Source: Pseudomonadota bacterium (GTDB lineage Bacteria; Pseudomonadota; Gammaproteobacteria; Burkholderiales; JAKAFK01). Taken from it: DNA of 64,000 nucleotides. Positions 6,548 through 14,738 of the stretch are shown here, piece after piece (position 1 is the first letter of the stretch; each line of letters starts with the position of its first letter). The notes under the pieces were generated by a model. That model made no database searches, was not told where the DNA came from, and saw only the letters and a list, made by a program, of their open reading frames with translations. The stretch covers positions 1-64,000 of the forward strand of contig JAKAFK010000004.1 of the NCBI GenBank assembly GCA_021817985.1. The letters are read 5' to 3'. The position numbers were made by a program, and so were the translations under genes.

Positions 6548-8509
6548 CCCGAGTTTGACACCGCGGGCTAACATGATCAGCCGGAAGCCGCGCAGGGCGC
6601 GGCTTTCCGCGATACGCGGATCTTGGTCATGTTACTAGGTTTTTCGGGGGCTGGGGCGGGGTTATTCGACGTCGAGAATAGGGGGCGGCGCCTTGATGCC
6701 TAATTCTTTCAGTCGCTTAGCGGCTGATGGGGTCGGGTCGGTGACCTGCCAGACGGTTCCCTGAGGGCTAAACAATTGGGCCAATTGCACCCGCTTCAGG
6801 TCGTCACAGATGTTGCGCCAGGAATCCTGGCAAGCGTGCTCGGCCACCCGCTCCAGCAGGAGCGAGAGGACGGTGATGGCGATATGGGCGTGAATGCGAT
6901 GGGGAGCCCAGTGGAACACCGGGCGCATGTTGAGGCCGGACTTCATCGTCCGCCAGCATTCCTCCACCCGTTGCAATTGCTTGTAGCCCAGCGCCATGTC
7001 CTCCACGGTAAGCGAGTCGTCGTTGCCCTGGACCACGAACTTGCCGTCGAAGCGCTCCTCGCTCCTGACCTTGGCCATATCGATCTTGAGGGTGCCCTTT
7101 GCGCTTTCCTTCACGTATCGGCCATAGCGCCCGCTGGTGCGCAGGGCGCACATCCGCTTGGTGTGGTGATCGCCTTTCGTCGCCCCGAGGCTGTCCAGTT
7201 CGGCCTTAAGCTCCGTGAGGAGGGTTTCGCGGTGCAGGCGCTGGCGCTCGGCCTCCTTGGGGTTGAAGCACAGGGCATAGCGGCGACGCCGCTCGCCTTC
7301 GCCTACGATGACTTCCTTGACCTCCAGGTTGTCGGCGATTTTCTGGAATCGCCCGGGCCACGCGAGGACTTCCTGGGTCACCTCGTCGCCCCGGCGCATG
7401 GGCATGCCCAGCAGGTACTTGCCGCCTCCGGCCGAGAGCGTCTTGAGGTTATCCTTCGACACCATGCCGGCATCGCCCACGAACAGGCAGCGTGTAAGCT
7501 TCCATTCCTTCAGATCGGCTTTCACCTGCTTGATGGTCGTGACGTCGACAGTGTTGCCCGGGAACACCCAGTGGCGCACCGGGAAGCCGTCGCGCGTGAC
7601 GGCAAGCCCCACGACGATTTGCGGCACGTCGCCACGCCCGTTCTTGGCGTGGCCCCGTTTGCGTGGTGCGGGGTACTCCTTGTGGCCCGCCGGAATGCTT
7701 CCGTGGACAGTACCTTCCGGGCCGGCCCCCTCATCCTCCTCGTCGACCTCGAAGTGGAGCGAGGTGGTGTCGTAGAAGAGCAGGTCGACGTCCATGCTGA
7801 GCAGGTCCGCCACATGGAAGTAGAGATCACGCTCGATCTCGTCCTTGTTGGCCTCGAGGAAGTCCATCGCGCGGTACAGATGCTGCAGGGACAAGGCTTG
7901 CGCGTCCCGTATCTTCACGTCCTCCTTGAGCCATTGCTCGAAGCAGTAGAGCTTGGAGCCGGGCGCACAGGCACGGTTGGCGACCATGGCGAAGAGCGCG
8001 CGCTCCACGTCGAACCCGAACCGGCGCGTGCCCCCCAAGCGGCGCAGGATGCTGGACAGCCCCAAGCGCTCCCACAAGGCCTCCAGCGCATAGACGTCGC
8101 CATAGGGCCAAGCCGCGATCAGCTTCCAGCCCCCGTCCGCTGCCACGATCTCTTCCGGCGAGCAGCGTCGCAGAATACTCTTGGCGCGCTTGCGCAGTTT
8201 CTCGGTGACCTCGGGATCGTCGCCGCGTCCGAAGCTATAGATGATCCGCGTGGTACTGCGGCGCCTGTCCGGGTCCCAGACGTTCTCGGCCAGCTGAAGA
8301 TGGTTCAGGGTCGTCCCGTCGGCGCGCTTCTGTTTGGATTCTCGCAAGAACATGTGCGCAATGACATTGGCGCATAAACAGTTGCGTCAAGGTCTCACGA
8401 CCTGTCCATGCACTATGCGTTTTTGGCTCTGGCGAGATTGCGCCTGCACAAAATCAATGAGTTATGGCGATCAACCCCGAAAATGTGCGCCGAAACTGTC
8501 AAACTCGGG
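6548..8509 (-). mobile_element. Complete IS1634-family insertion sequence
   Basis: The element is bounded by a perfect 13-bp inverted repeat, CCCGAGTTTGACA at 6548-6560 and its complement at 8497-8509, which brackets a full-length transposase with 101 bp on one side and 143 bp on the other. The length of 1962 bp suits the family. No target-site duplication is visible directly outside the repeats, so the flanks may have been rearranged. Confidence 0.7.
6662..8353 (-). CDS. IS1634-family transposase
   Basis: A full-length 563-residue DDE transposase of the IS4 superfamily. The N-terminus (MFLRESKQKRADGTTLNHLQ) is the family hallmark. Catalytic residues fit D195 (LLFYDTTSLHF), D294 (LFVGDAGMVSKDN) and E464/E465 (RVEECWRTMKSGL), the last in the position of the YREK-type signature. 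There is no frameshift or internal stop, so the protein could be active. It sits alone between inverted repeats 6548-6560 and 8497-8509. The start at 8353 is the only Met that retains the family N-terminus. Confidence 0.9.
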   Translation of the reverse strand: MFLRESKQKRADGTTLNHLQLAENVWDPDRRRSTTRIIYSFGRGDDPEVTEKLRKRAKSILRRCSPEEIVAADGGWKLIAAWPYGDVYALEALWERLGLSSILRRLGGTRRFGFDVERALFAMVANRACAPGSKLYCFEQWLKEDVKIRDAQALSLQHLYRAMDFLEANKDEIERDLYFHVADLLSMDVDLLFYDTTSLHFEVDEEDEGAGPEGTVHGSIPAGHKEYPAPRKRGHAKNGRGDVPQIVVGLAVTRDGFPVRHWVFPGNTVDVTTIKQVKADLKEWKLTRCLFVGDAGMVSKDNLKTLSAGGGKYLLGMPMRRGDEVTQEVLAWPGRFQKIADNLEVKEVIVGEGERRRRYALCFNPKEAERQRLHRETLLTELKAELDSLGATKGDHHTKRMCALRTSGRYGRYVKESAKGTLKIDMAKVRSEERFDGKFVVQGNDDSLTVEDMALGYKQLQRVEECWRTMKSGLNMRPVFHWAPHRIHAHIAITVLSLLLERVAEHACQDSWRNICDDLKRVQLAQLFSPQGTVWQVTDPTPSAAKRLKELGIKAPPPILDVE

Positions 8510-8538
8510 TCTGACCCTAACGCGATAATGCGCGGACG

Positions 8539-8665
8539 TTAGACACTTGGCTGCCAGAGGTGCGGCAGGAGCGAGTCGATATCCTTGGCCTTGGTGGGGG
8601 GCAGCCGGGTCAGCACATCACGCAGATACGCATAGGGATTGAGGTTGTAAGGTGTACCGCGCCGG
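8539..8665 (-). pseudogene. IS66-family transposase C-terminal remnant
   Basis: Reading the minus strand from about 8665 gives NLNPYAYLRDVLTRLPP then DIDSLLPHLWQPSV and a TAA at 8539-8541. This is the C-terminal domain typical of IS66 transposases (TnpC). The sequence upstream of about 8665 no longer reads as transposase, so only about 42 codons survive. It directly abuts the IS1634 element. Confidence 0.65.
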
Positions 8666-8757
8666 ACAGTTACGATTGGCGCTCGCCGGTACCGCGGATG
8701 CCTGAGGGAGAGCGGCAGGGAGTTCGGGTGAGTGCGGCTGTTGAGCCAGCCGATGCT

Positions 8758-8782
8758 GTGAGAGAAGCTCGCCTTCTCTCAC
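8758..8782. other. Hairpin, 10-bp stem
   Basis: GTGAGAGAAG pairs with CTTCTCTCAC around a five-base loop. It lies about 65 bp beyond the 3' end of the tRNA gene on the minus strand. No T-tract follows on either strand, so it is a weak terminator candidate at best. Confidence 0.4.
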
Positions 8783-8847
8783 GATGGCCCAGTCCCTGGC
8801 TCCCTGGTACGCGTCGAAGGTGCGGGAATCGGATGGAGCGTTGTAAC

Positions 8848-8924
8848 TGGCGCGCCCTGCTGGATTCGAACCAGCGACCTTTGGCTTCGGAAACCAACAC
8901 TCTATCCAACTGAGCTAAGGGCGC
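8848..8924 (-). tRNA. tRNA-Arg (anticodon CCG)
   Basis: On the minus strand the sequence folds as a cloverleaf: acceptor GCGCCCT pairing with AGGGCGC, D-arm AGCTCAGTTGGATAGAGT, anticodon stem TTGGT/GCCAA around loop TTCCGAA (anticodon CCG), and T-arm CTGGTTCGAATCCAG. The 3' CCA is encoded (8848-8850). It decodes CGG. A TATAAT lies 11 bases upstream of its 5' end. Confidence 0.95.
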
Positions 8925-8934
8925 GGAGCACAAT

Positions 8935-8940
8935 ATTATA
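8935..8940 (-). promoter_or_regulatory. -10 box of the tRNA-Arg gene
   Basis: TATAAT on the minus strand, ending 11 bases before the first tRNA base, matches the sigma-70 consensus exactly. No convincing -35 element is seen 16-18 bp upstream. Confidence 0.55.
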
Positions 8941-8971
8941 CGCTTTTCCGCGGAAACCGCCATGGCCGCTT

Positions 8972-8999
8972 TTGCGGCCGCCGCCCTTTACCGTATAAT
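8972..8999 (+). promoter_or_regulatory. Sigma-70 promoter of the cytochrome c gene
   Basis: TTGCGG at 8972-8977 and TATAAT at 8994-8999 are separated by 16 bp. The start codon of the cytochrome gene is 60 bp further on. Confidence 0.5.
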
Positions 9000-9058
9000 C
9001 ACTGTTTTTTCACCACAATCAAGCGACGGAAGACGTCCATTTATAAGGAAGGGGTCCC

Positions 9059-9574
9059 ATGAGTGAGCACAGCGCGATGACCAAGACCACCCCAATGCAA
9101 GTCATTCTTGCCACCTTGGGTGGATTGCTGACGCCGGGTCTGGTCATCTTCATGATCGTGATGAGAAGCATCGGCATTGCCCATAGCCACGTCAACTATG
9201 TCAACCCCACGCTGGCGAATCAAATGGTCATGCAACGCATCAAGCCGGTCGCCGAACTGAAAGTGGTCGACCTCAGCGCCGCCAAGGTCGAAATGACCGG
9301 TCAGCAGGTGTTCCAGGCGGTGTGCACGGCATGCCACTCCGTCGGTGCCCTCGGCTCTCCCAAGTTCGGCGACAAGGCCGCCTGGGCGCCCCACATCGCC
9401 AAAGGCTATCCGACGCTCGTTCAGCATGCGCTCAACGGATTCAAGAAAATGCCCGCCCGTGGAGGCGATCCGTCGTTGGACAATCTGGAAGTCGAGCGCG
9501 CCGTTGCCTATATGGCCGACGCGGGCGGCGCGAACTTCAAGGCGCCCGATTCCGCGACCGCCCCGGTCAAGTAA
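9059..9574 (+). CDS. Membrane-anchored cytochrome c5-like protein
   Basis: A 171-residue class I monoheme c-type cytochrome. The ATG follows a strong AAGGAAGGGG ribosome-binding site. An N-terminal hydrophobic segment (VILATLGGLLTPGLVIFMIVM, residues 15-35) should anchor it in the inner membrane with the heme domain in the periplasm. The heme motif is C89-T-A-C92-H93, and M130 in GFKKMPARGG is the likely sixth ligand; the order and spacing are those of the c5/c555 family. It probably carries electrons between a quinol or sulfur-compound dehydrogenase and a terminal oxidase. The gene stands alone, with its own promoter and a hairpin after the stop. Confidence 0.9.
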   Translation: MSEHSAMTKTTPMQVILATLGGLLTPGLVIFMIVMRSIGIAHSHVNYVNPTLANQMVMQRIKPVAELKVVDLSAAKVEMTGQQVFQAVCTACHSVGALGSPKFGDKAAWAPHIAKGYPTLVQHALNGFKKMPARGGDPSLDNLEVERAVAYMADAGGANFKAPDSATAPVK

Positions 9575-9580
9575 CGCCCC

Positions 9581-9623
9581 CTGCCGGGCCCAGGCCTTCG
9601 TCCCAAGGCTATTGGCCCGGCAG
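9581..9623. terminator. Hairpin between convergent genes
   Basis: CTGCCGGGCC (9581-9590) pairs perfectly with GGCCCGGCAG (9614-9623), and a smaller stem lies inside the loop. It sits between the stop codons of the cytochrome gene and the convergent rep gene. Only short T-runs follow (9630s), so it is a plausible bidirectional terminator rather than a canonical one. Confidence 0.5.
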
Positions 9624-9634
9624 CCGGCGTCCTT

Positions 9635-11614
9635 TCATTTCTTGAGCATCGCCTTCAGTCCGGCCAAGCGCGTCATCGCATCCGCCTTAGGGCTGGGTCC
9701 CGCCTCCTTCCCGCTGATGCGCAGCTCATCCCCCAGTTCGTCGACGAAACGGCTCGCCTCGCCGGACACCCATTCGCCCGCCCGCTTGCGCTTCCGGCAG
9801 TAACTCAGGGTGAGACTTCTCTGCGCCCGGGTGATGCCGACATACATGAGGCGCCGCTCCTCCTCCACCTGATGGGCGTCCAAGCTCTCGTGGTGCGGTA
9901 GAATCCCTTCCTCGACGCCGATCAGGAAGACGTGGCCGAATTCGAGCCCCTTGGCCGCATGCAAGGTCGACAGCCGAACGGCGTCCAGGGCGCCGTCATC
10001 GCGGCTATCCAGCATATTGATGAGCGCAATGCTCTGCGTGAGTTTCAGCAGGTTCTTGCCGTCGTCGGCGGCCTTCCGGTCGAGCCACGCGACGAACTCC
10101 AGCACGTTGTCCCAGCGGGTACGCGCAGCCCGCTGTTCCTCGACGTCGAACAGATAGGCTTCATATTGGATCGCACTCAGCAGATCCCGAGCGACGGCAG
10201 GCGCCGGATCCCGCATGGCGCGCTCCTGGAGATGCCCCATATAGCGGCAGAACTCGCTCAGCACGTCATAGGGCTTCGCCCCCAGATGGCTCTTTGCGCC
10301 GGCTTCCGAAGCCGCCCTAAAGAGGCTCAGGCGGCGCTGGGCGGCATAAGCGCCCAGGCGCTCGAGCGTTTGCACGCCGACACCGCGTTTCGGCGTCGTC
10401 ACGGCACGGATGAATGCCGGGTCGTCATCCGTGTTGGCCAGCACCCGCAGATACGCCAGTACATCCTTGATCTCCGCCCGCTCGAAAACCGACGTGCCCC
10501 CGCTGATCGAATACGGCACCCGCTCGGCCCGCAGCCACTGTTCCAGCACCCGCGCCTGATGGTTGCCCCGATACAGGATGGCATAGTCGGAAAAGCGCGT
10601 GCGGTGCTCGAATTTGTGCGCGAGGAGCTGCATGACCACACCTTGCGCCTCATGCTCTTCGTCGCGCGCCGCAACCACCCGGATGGGTTCGCCCATCCCG
10701 AGATCGCTCCACAAGCGCTTCTCGAAGGCCTTGGCATTGTGGGAAATGAGCGTATTCGCGGCGCGCAGGATACGCACGCTCGAACGATAGTTCTGCTCGA
10801 GCTTGATGATCTCGAGCTTCGGGAAATCGTCCCGCAGCCGGGCCAGATTCTCTACGTCCGCGCCCCGCCAAGCGTAAATGGCTTGATCGTCATCGCCGAC
10901 CGCGGTAAACGCCCCGCTCAACCCCGCAATGGCCTTGACCAGCGCGTACTGGCACGCGTTGGTGTCCTGGTACTCGTCGATGAGCAGATAGCGCAGCCGC
11001 CGCCGCCATTTCTCGAGGATGTCCGCCGTCCCCTCGAAGAGTTCGACCGGCAACCGGATCAGGTCGTCAAAGTCGACCGCCTGGTATGCCCTGAGCGTCT
11101 CCTGGTAGCGCTCGTAGAGCACCCCGTATTGGAGCTCTTCCTCGGTCGCCGCCTCGGCTTTCGCCGCCTGCGGTCCGATCAGCGCGTTCTTGAAGCGCGA
11201 GATCGCATGCTGCGCCTTGCGCAGGACCTTCCGGTCCGTCGTCTTGAGCAGCTCGTTCAGGATTTGCGCCGTGTCGGACTGGTCCAACACCGAAAAACGC
11301 GGCTTATAACCCAAATGGCTCGCCTCGGCACGCAGGATCTGCAGCCCGAGGGAGTGGAACGTGGTGACGGTGAGCCCGCGGCTCGCCCCGCCCGGCAGGA
11401 GCTGAGCCACGCGCTCCTGCATCTCGCGCGCCGCCTTGTTGGTGAAGGTGATGGCGGCGATGTGCTCGGGCGCATAGCCGCATTCCTTCGTCAGATAAGC
11501 GATCTTGTGCGTGATGACGCGCGTCTTGCCGCTGCCGGCACCGGCCAGCACCAGCAAAGGACCGTCCAGGTAGCGCACGGCATCGCGTTGAGGGGCGTTG
11601 AGCTTGGCTAACAT
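9635..11614 (-). CDS. rep: ATP-dependent DNA helicase Rep
   Basis: A 659-residue SF1A 3'-5' helicase of the Rep/UvrD family, close to the length of E. coli Rep (673). The start at ATG 11612-11614 gives MLAKLNAPQRDAVRYL, the usual Rep N-terminus; an upstream in-frame extension looks non-family. Walker A is AGAGSGKT (24-31), motif Ia is TFTNKAAREM, motif II is DEYQDT (213-218), and motif VI is near GITRAQRSL. It would unwind DNA at stalled forks and remove proteins ahead of the replisome. The lack of UvrD-type C-terminal sequence favours Rep over UvrD. No clear Shine-Dalgarno precedes the start. Confidence 0.9.
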   Translation of the reverse strand: MLAKLNAPQRDAVRYLDGPLLVLAGAGSGKTRVITHKIAYLTKECGYAPEHIAAITFTNKAAREMQERVAQLLPGGASRGLTVTTFHSLGLQILRAEASHLGYKPRFSVLDQSDTAQILNELLKTTDRKVLRKAQHAISRFKNALIGPQAAKAEAATEEELQYGVLYERYQETLRAYQAVDFDDLIRLPVELFEGTADILEKWRRRLRYLLIDEYQDTNACQYALVKAIAGLSGAFTAVGDDDQAIYAWRGADVENLARLRDDFPKLEIIKLEQNYRSSVRILRAANTLISHNAKAFEKRLWSDLGMGEPIRVVAARDEEHEAQGVVMQLLAHKFEHRTRFSDYAILYRGNHQARVLEQWLRAERVPYSISGGTSVFERAEIKDVLAYLRVLANTDDDPAFIRAVTTPKRGVGVQTLERLGAYAAQRRLSLFRAASEAGAKSHLGAKPYDVLSEFCRYMGHLQERAMRDPAPAVARDLLSAIQYEAYLFDVEEQRAARTRWDNVLEFVAWLDRKAADDGKNLLKLTQSIALINMLDSRDDGALDAVRLSTLHAAKGLEFGHVFLIGVEEGILPHHESLDAHQVEEERRLMYVGITRAQRSLTLSYCRKRKRAGEWVSGEASRFVDELGDELRISGKEAGPSPKADAMTRLAGLKAMLKK

Positions 11615-11672
11615 GCAAGGGAAGGCAAAAGAAACACGCGCCGCAGCAGACAGGAGGCCGCGCGTCGCCGCT

Positions 11673-11678
11673 ATTTTA
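11673..11678 (-). promoter_or_regulatory. -10 box of rep
   Basis: TAAAAT on the minus strand, embedded in GCTAAAATAGC, 59 bases before the rep start. The same 11-mer surrounds the aroE -10 box at 41739-41749. Confidence 0.4.
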
Positions 11679-11749
11679 GCACGGGCGGCAAAGAACACCG
11701 CCGCTCATAGTATCATGGCGACGATACTCACGATCGGAAGGACGGTGGC

Positions 11750-12577
11750 ATGGCCATTTATGCGATCGGCGACGTACAGGGCTGTTTTGATGCCTTGCGA
11801 CGCCTTCTCGACCACATCCGCTTCGACCCTGCCCACGATCGGCTATGGTTCGTCGGCGACTTGGTCAACCGCGGACCGCAGTCGGCGGAGACGCTCCGAT
11901 TCGTCAGGGAGTTGGGGTCCTCGGCCGTGTGCGTGCTGGGCAACCACGACCTGCATCTTCTGGCCGTCGCGGAAGGTCATGCGCAGCTGCATCGCGGCGA
12001 TACCCTCGCCGCGCTTCTGGCCGCCCCCGATCGGGACGAGCTGCTTCGATTCTTGCGCCACTGCCCCCTCCTCCATGTCCAGGGGCCGTTCGTGCTCGTT
12101 CACGCGGGCCTCTTGCCGCAGTGGAGCGTGGCGCAAGCGGCCGCCCTCGCGCGCGAGGTGGAAGCCGCGCTGCAGGGACCGCGCTTCAGCGACTTCCTGG
12201 CGCACATGTATGGCTCCCACCCCAACCATTGGGAAGACCATCTCACCGGCGCGGCGCGGCTGCGCGTGATCACCAACGCTTTCACCAGGCTGCGATTCTG
12301 TACGGCACGCGGCGAGATGGAATTCGCCCACAAAAAGGATCCGGGTCTTGCCCCGGAGGGCTTTCTGCCGTGGTTCGAAGTGCCCGGGCGGCAGGCTGCC
12401 GCCGCAACCATCATTTTTGGGCACTGGTCGGCCCTAGGGCTTCATACAGCCCAAAATCTGGTTGCCCTGGATAGCGGCTGTGTGTGGGGTGGCCAGCTGT
12501 CGGCCTTTCGGCTGGATTCGGGAGAGATTTTCCAGACGCCCTGTGCACGAGCCCAAAGCCCAGCGCCGATGCAATAG
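11750..12577 (+). CDS. apaH: Symmetrical diadenosine tetraphosphatase
   Basis: A 275-residue calcineurin-like phosphoesterase that hydrolyses Ap4A to two ADP; newer work also gives it a role in removing Np4 caps from RNA. Metal-binding motifs are in order: GDVQG (7-11), GDLVNRGP (37-44), GNHD (64-67), then HAG and the late GHWS. Length matches ApaH (about 280). A GGAAGGAC element precedes the start. Its last 167 bases overlap the 3' end of the convergent acyltransferase gene (12411-13328). In enterobacteria apaH sits with ksgA and apaG; here it is alone beside rep. Confidence 0.93.
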   Translation: MAIYAIGDVQGCFDALRRLLDHIRFDPAHDRLWFVGDLVNRGPQSAETLRFVRELGSSAVCVLGNHDLHLLAVAEGHAQLHRGDTLAALLAAPDRDELLRFLRHCPLLHVQGPFVLVHAGLLPQWSVAQAAALAREVEAALQGPRFSDFLAHMYGSHPNHWEDHLTGAARLRVITNAFTRLRFCTARGEMEFAHKKDPGLAPEGFLPWFEVPGRQAAAATIIFGHWSALGLHTAQNLVALDSGCVWGGQLSAFRLDSGEIFQTPCARAQSPAPMQ

Positions 12578-13328
12578 CTGCCGCCGCCTCGTCCGCGAGC
12601 GCCCGCCTGGCTTTGCCGGCGGCGGCAATCGGGGGGCAGCAGATGATTTCGGCGTCGATCACCGGTTCCGCAAGGATCTGCCGCAAGGACTGGGCGAGCG
12701 ACATGTCGCCGAAATAGGCAGGCGCCTGGTTGACGGAACCATCGACATGGACGAAGCGCAGCGCAAGCGGCCTGATCTCGCCGGCGCTCTGGATGGGCGG
12801 CTGGAGGAGGGAGGCGTGAAACGCGCCCAGATAAGTCCCATCGGAGGTCGTCCCCTCCGGAAAGACCGCAAAACACTCTCCGCCGGAAAGCCCCGCGATG
12901 ATCTCGCCGTTGATGCGCGCCGTGTCGCCGCGCCGTGTCCGGTCGATGAAAAGGGTTCGCACCCGCTGCGCGAGCCAGCCAAAGACGGGCCACGCACGGA
13001 TTTCCGACTTGGCGACAAAGCGCGTCGGCTGCAGCGCGTTGATCATCAAGACGTCCAGCCATGAGACATGATTGGCCACCATCAGTGCGTTGCCAAGCGG
13101 CCCGACTGGCGCCTCGCCCCGCAGCGCGAGCCGCACGCCGAGGACACGCAATGCCTCTCGGCACCAGCCGCGAATGATCCACCGACGTGCGGCCTGGGGC
13201 ATCAAGGGAAGGACGACACCTGCCAGCACGCCCAGAGCCAGGTGGACAACCAGCCGGGCCGAGCGATAAGCCCGCACGAGGCGGCTATTCTTGTGGCCAT
13301 GTCCGGGCTGATCCATGCGGTGCTGCAT
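12411..13328 (-). CDS. olsA: 1-acyl-glycerol-phosphate/lyso-ornithine lipid acyltransferase (OlsA/PlsC type)
   Basis: A 305-residue inner-membrane acyltransferase. The start at ATG 13326-13328 overlaps the TGA of the upstream OlsB-like gene by one base, so translation should be coupled. A hydrophobic segment (residues 26-45) is followed by the acyltransferase block: H87-x4-D92 in ANHVSWLD and FPEGT (156-160). PlsC and OlsA cannot be told apart by these motifs; the pairing with an OlsB-like gene favours O-acylation of lyso-ornithine lipid. The last 45 or so residues (SLPNPAERPTAGHPTHSRY onward) are low-complexity and overlap apaH in antisense, so they are probably a recent C-terminal extension. 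Confidence 0.75.
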   Translation of the reverse strand: MQHRMDQPGHGHKNSRLVRAYRSARLVVHLALGVLAGVVLPLMPQAARRWIIRGWCREALRVLGVRLALRGEAPVGPLGNALMVANHVSWLDVLMINALQPTRFVAKSEIRAWPVFGWLAQRVRTLFIDRTRRGDTARINGEIIAGLSGGECFAVFPEGTTSDGTYLGAFHASLLQPPIQSAGEIRPLALRFVHVDGSVNQAPAYFGDMSLAQSLRQILAEPVIDAEIICCPPIAAAGKARRALADEAAAAIASALGFGLVHRASGKSLPNPAERPTAGHPTHSRYPGQPDFGLYEALGPTSAQK

Positions 13329-14080
13329 CAGGAGCCCAGGAAGCGGCGCGCGTAGCGGCTGTCGAGCTTGGCCATGGGCAACAGCATGAGCAAGTCGGCG
13401 GTGTTGAAGTCGGGATCCCATGCCGGATCCCCGCACACATAGGCCCCCAGGCGAAGATAGCCCTTGATGAGCGGCGGCAGGCAAACCGCGTCGGTCGTGC
13501 GAAGGGCCTCCAACGGCAGCGCGCAGCGCGGAAAGACGCGCCACTCAATCGGGCTCATATGCTCGCCCATGATCTGGCTGTAGAGGCTCGCCGCCCTATG
13601 GCCGCCATCGACCATGCCCATGCTGGCGCACCCGATCAGGTAGTCGTAGCCGGACCGCTTCATGTAGTCCGCCAACCCCGACCAAAGCAGCGCAATGACG
13701 CCGCCTCTGCGGTAGGCGGGATGGACGCAAGAGCGTCCCACCTCGACCATGCGGGAGCGCAGATAGGCAAGGCGCGTAAGGTCGAACTCGTCGTCCGAAT
13801 AGAAGCCGCCCAGCCTTCTCGCCTGCGTGGGGCTCAAAATCCGGTACGTGCCCACGACCTCGTTCGTGTCGGTCTCACGCACCAGCAGATGGTCACAGTA
13901 GGCATCATACATATCTTGGTCGAGCCCCGGCTCCTTGACGGACAGTCGCGCGCCCATCTCCTCCGCGAATACCTTGTAGCGCAGGCGCTGGGCCTCGCGC
14001 ACCTCGGCTTCGCTGCTCGCCAGGCAGACGACGAATTGGCCCCGTTCCTGATGCAATGCCTGCGGCTGTGAGTTCAGCAT
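13328..14080 (-). CDS. olsB: L-ornithine N-alpha-acyltransferase (OlsB-like, GNAT fold)
   Basis: A 250-residue member of the hemolysin-like acyltransferase group (Acetyltransf_5). It should transfer a 3-hydroxyacyl chain from ACP to ornithine, the first step to phosphorus-free ornithine lipids. Family-like segments include EAQRLRYKVFAEEMGA near residue 30, DHLLVRE, VEVGRSCVHPAYRRGGVI (the conserved GNAT core), and FPRCALPLE. The start is preceded by GAGGAAGGG. The stop overlaps the olsA start, and a Pho-box-like element lies 49 bp upstream. Some relatives act in other N-acyl amino acid pathways, so substrate is inferred. Confidence 0.8.
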   Translation of the reverse strand: MLNSQPQALHQERGQFVVCLASSEAEVREAQRLRYKVFAEEMGARLSVKEPGLDQDMYDAYCDHLLVRETDTNEVVGTYRILSPTQARRLGGFYSDDEFDLTRLAYLRSRMVEVGRSCVHPAYRRGGVIALLWSGLADYMKRSGYDYLIGCASMGMVDGGHRAASLYSQIMGEHMSPIEWRVFPRCALPLEALRTTDAVCLPPLIKGYLRLGAYVCGDPAWDPDFNTADLLMLLPMAKLDSRYARRFLGS

Positions 14081-14128
14081 ACGCCCTTCCTCGCCCTGTG
14101 TTGGATGCGCGTAGCGTAGGGGCGAGAA

Positions 14129-14146
14129 GTGACGGCGCTGTGACAG
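14129..14146 (-). promoter_or_regulatory. Pho-box-like direct repeat upstream of olsB
   Basis: On the minus strand: CTGTCAC, spacer AGCG, CCGTCAC. The PhoB box is two CTGTCAT-like heptamers with a 4-bp spacer; the halves match at 6 and 5 of 7. A weak -10 (TACGCT) lies 10 bp further on, the usual distance in PhoB-activated promoters. Confidence 0.45.
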
Positions 14147-14204
14147 CCGTATTAAGTTTTTGTCGTGTCCGGCCGCCGTCCAACGCGGCCGGATCGATCA
14201 GGCA

Positions 14205-14675
14205 TCAGTCCGCGTGGGTGATGCGGGTGACGCCGCCGCTGGACAGCACTTCCACGCGGTTCCCCCGGTAGAAGGGAACATCGGCGGGCTGCGTCACCGC
14301 GATGATGCGCCCGCTGTCGAGGCGAACGGTAATCTCGAGCCCGGCCTGCCGGGTTGTGCCCTGCTCGATCGCCGAGCCGGCGAGGCCTCCGCCGACGGCG
14401 CCCACGATCGCGCCGACCAAGGCCCCCTTGCCCTCGCCCAGGTTGCTCCCGGCAATCCCGCCGACGGCCGCGCCCGCCAGGGTGCCCACCCCGCTTCGGG
14501 TACCGCCGATCTCGACATGGCGCACGCCGATGACCCGCCCGAAGCGCACATGCTCCACGCGGCCCACCTGGTCACGCGAATACGTCTCGCTCGACAAGCT
14601 GGTCGCGCATCCGCCCAACATCAGCGCACCGGCCAGCAGCGCCCCCCACACCCCAATCCTGTTCCAGCGACTCAT
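14205..14675 (-). CDS. Glycine-zipper outer-membrane lipoprotein (SlyB/Pcp type)
   Basis: A 156-residue lipoprotein. ATG 14673-14675 has a strong GGGAGGAG site upstream. The lipobox is ALMLGGC (Cys at about 23). A Gly/Ala-rich glycine-zipper segment follows (VGTLAGAAVGGIAGSNLG and ALVGAIVGAVGGGLAGS), then a C-terminal beta-rich part that ends in a domain typical of SlyB (EITVRLDSGRIIAVTQ). Proteins of this family are outer-membrane lipoproteins linked to envelope integrity and PhoPQ regulation in enterobacteria. It is monocistronic here. Confidence 0.85.
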   Translation of the reverse strand: MSRWNRIGVWGALLAGALMLGGCATSLSSETYSRDQVGRVEHVRFGRVIGVRHVEIGGTRSGVGTLAGAAVGGIAGSNLGEGKGALVGAIVGAVGGGLAGSAIEQGTTRQAGLEITVRLDSGRIIAVTQPADVPFYRGNRVEVLSSGGVTRITHAD

Positions 14676-14738
14676 GCTCCTCCCTTCGACGACAAGACGA
14701 CACGCCGGGGACACTTGGCGGATCACCCCGGCTTCGTA

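Noticed and set aside
6014..6574. Minus-strand open frame of 186 codons over the minisatellite
   Set aside because: It runs through the end of the IS1634 element and the promoter region of the next gene, has no ribosome-binding site, and its residues reflect the repeat. I treat the array as a repeat, not as a gene.
8758..8782. Terminator for tRNA-Arg
   Set aside because: The hairpin is good, but no T-tract follows on the minus strand, so it is listed only as a hairpin.
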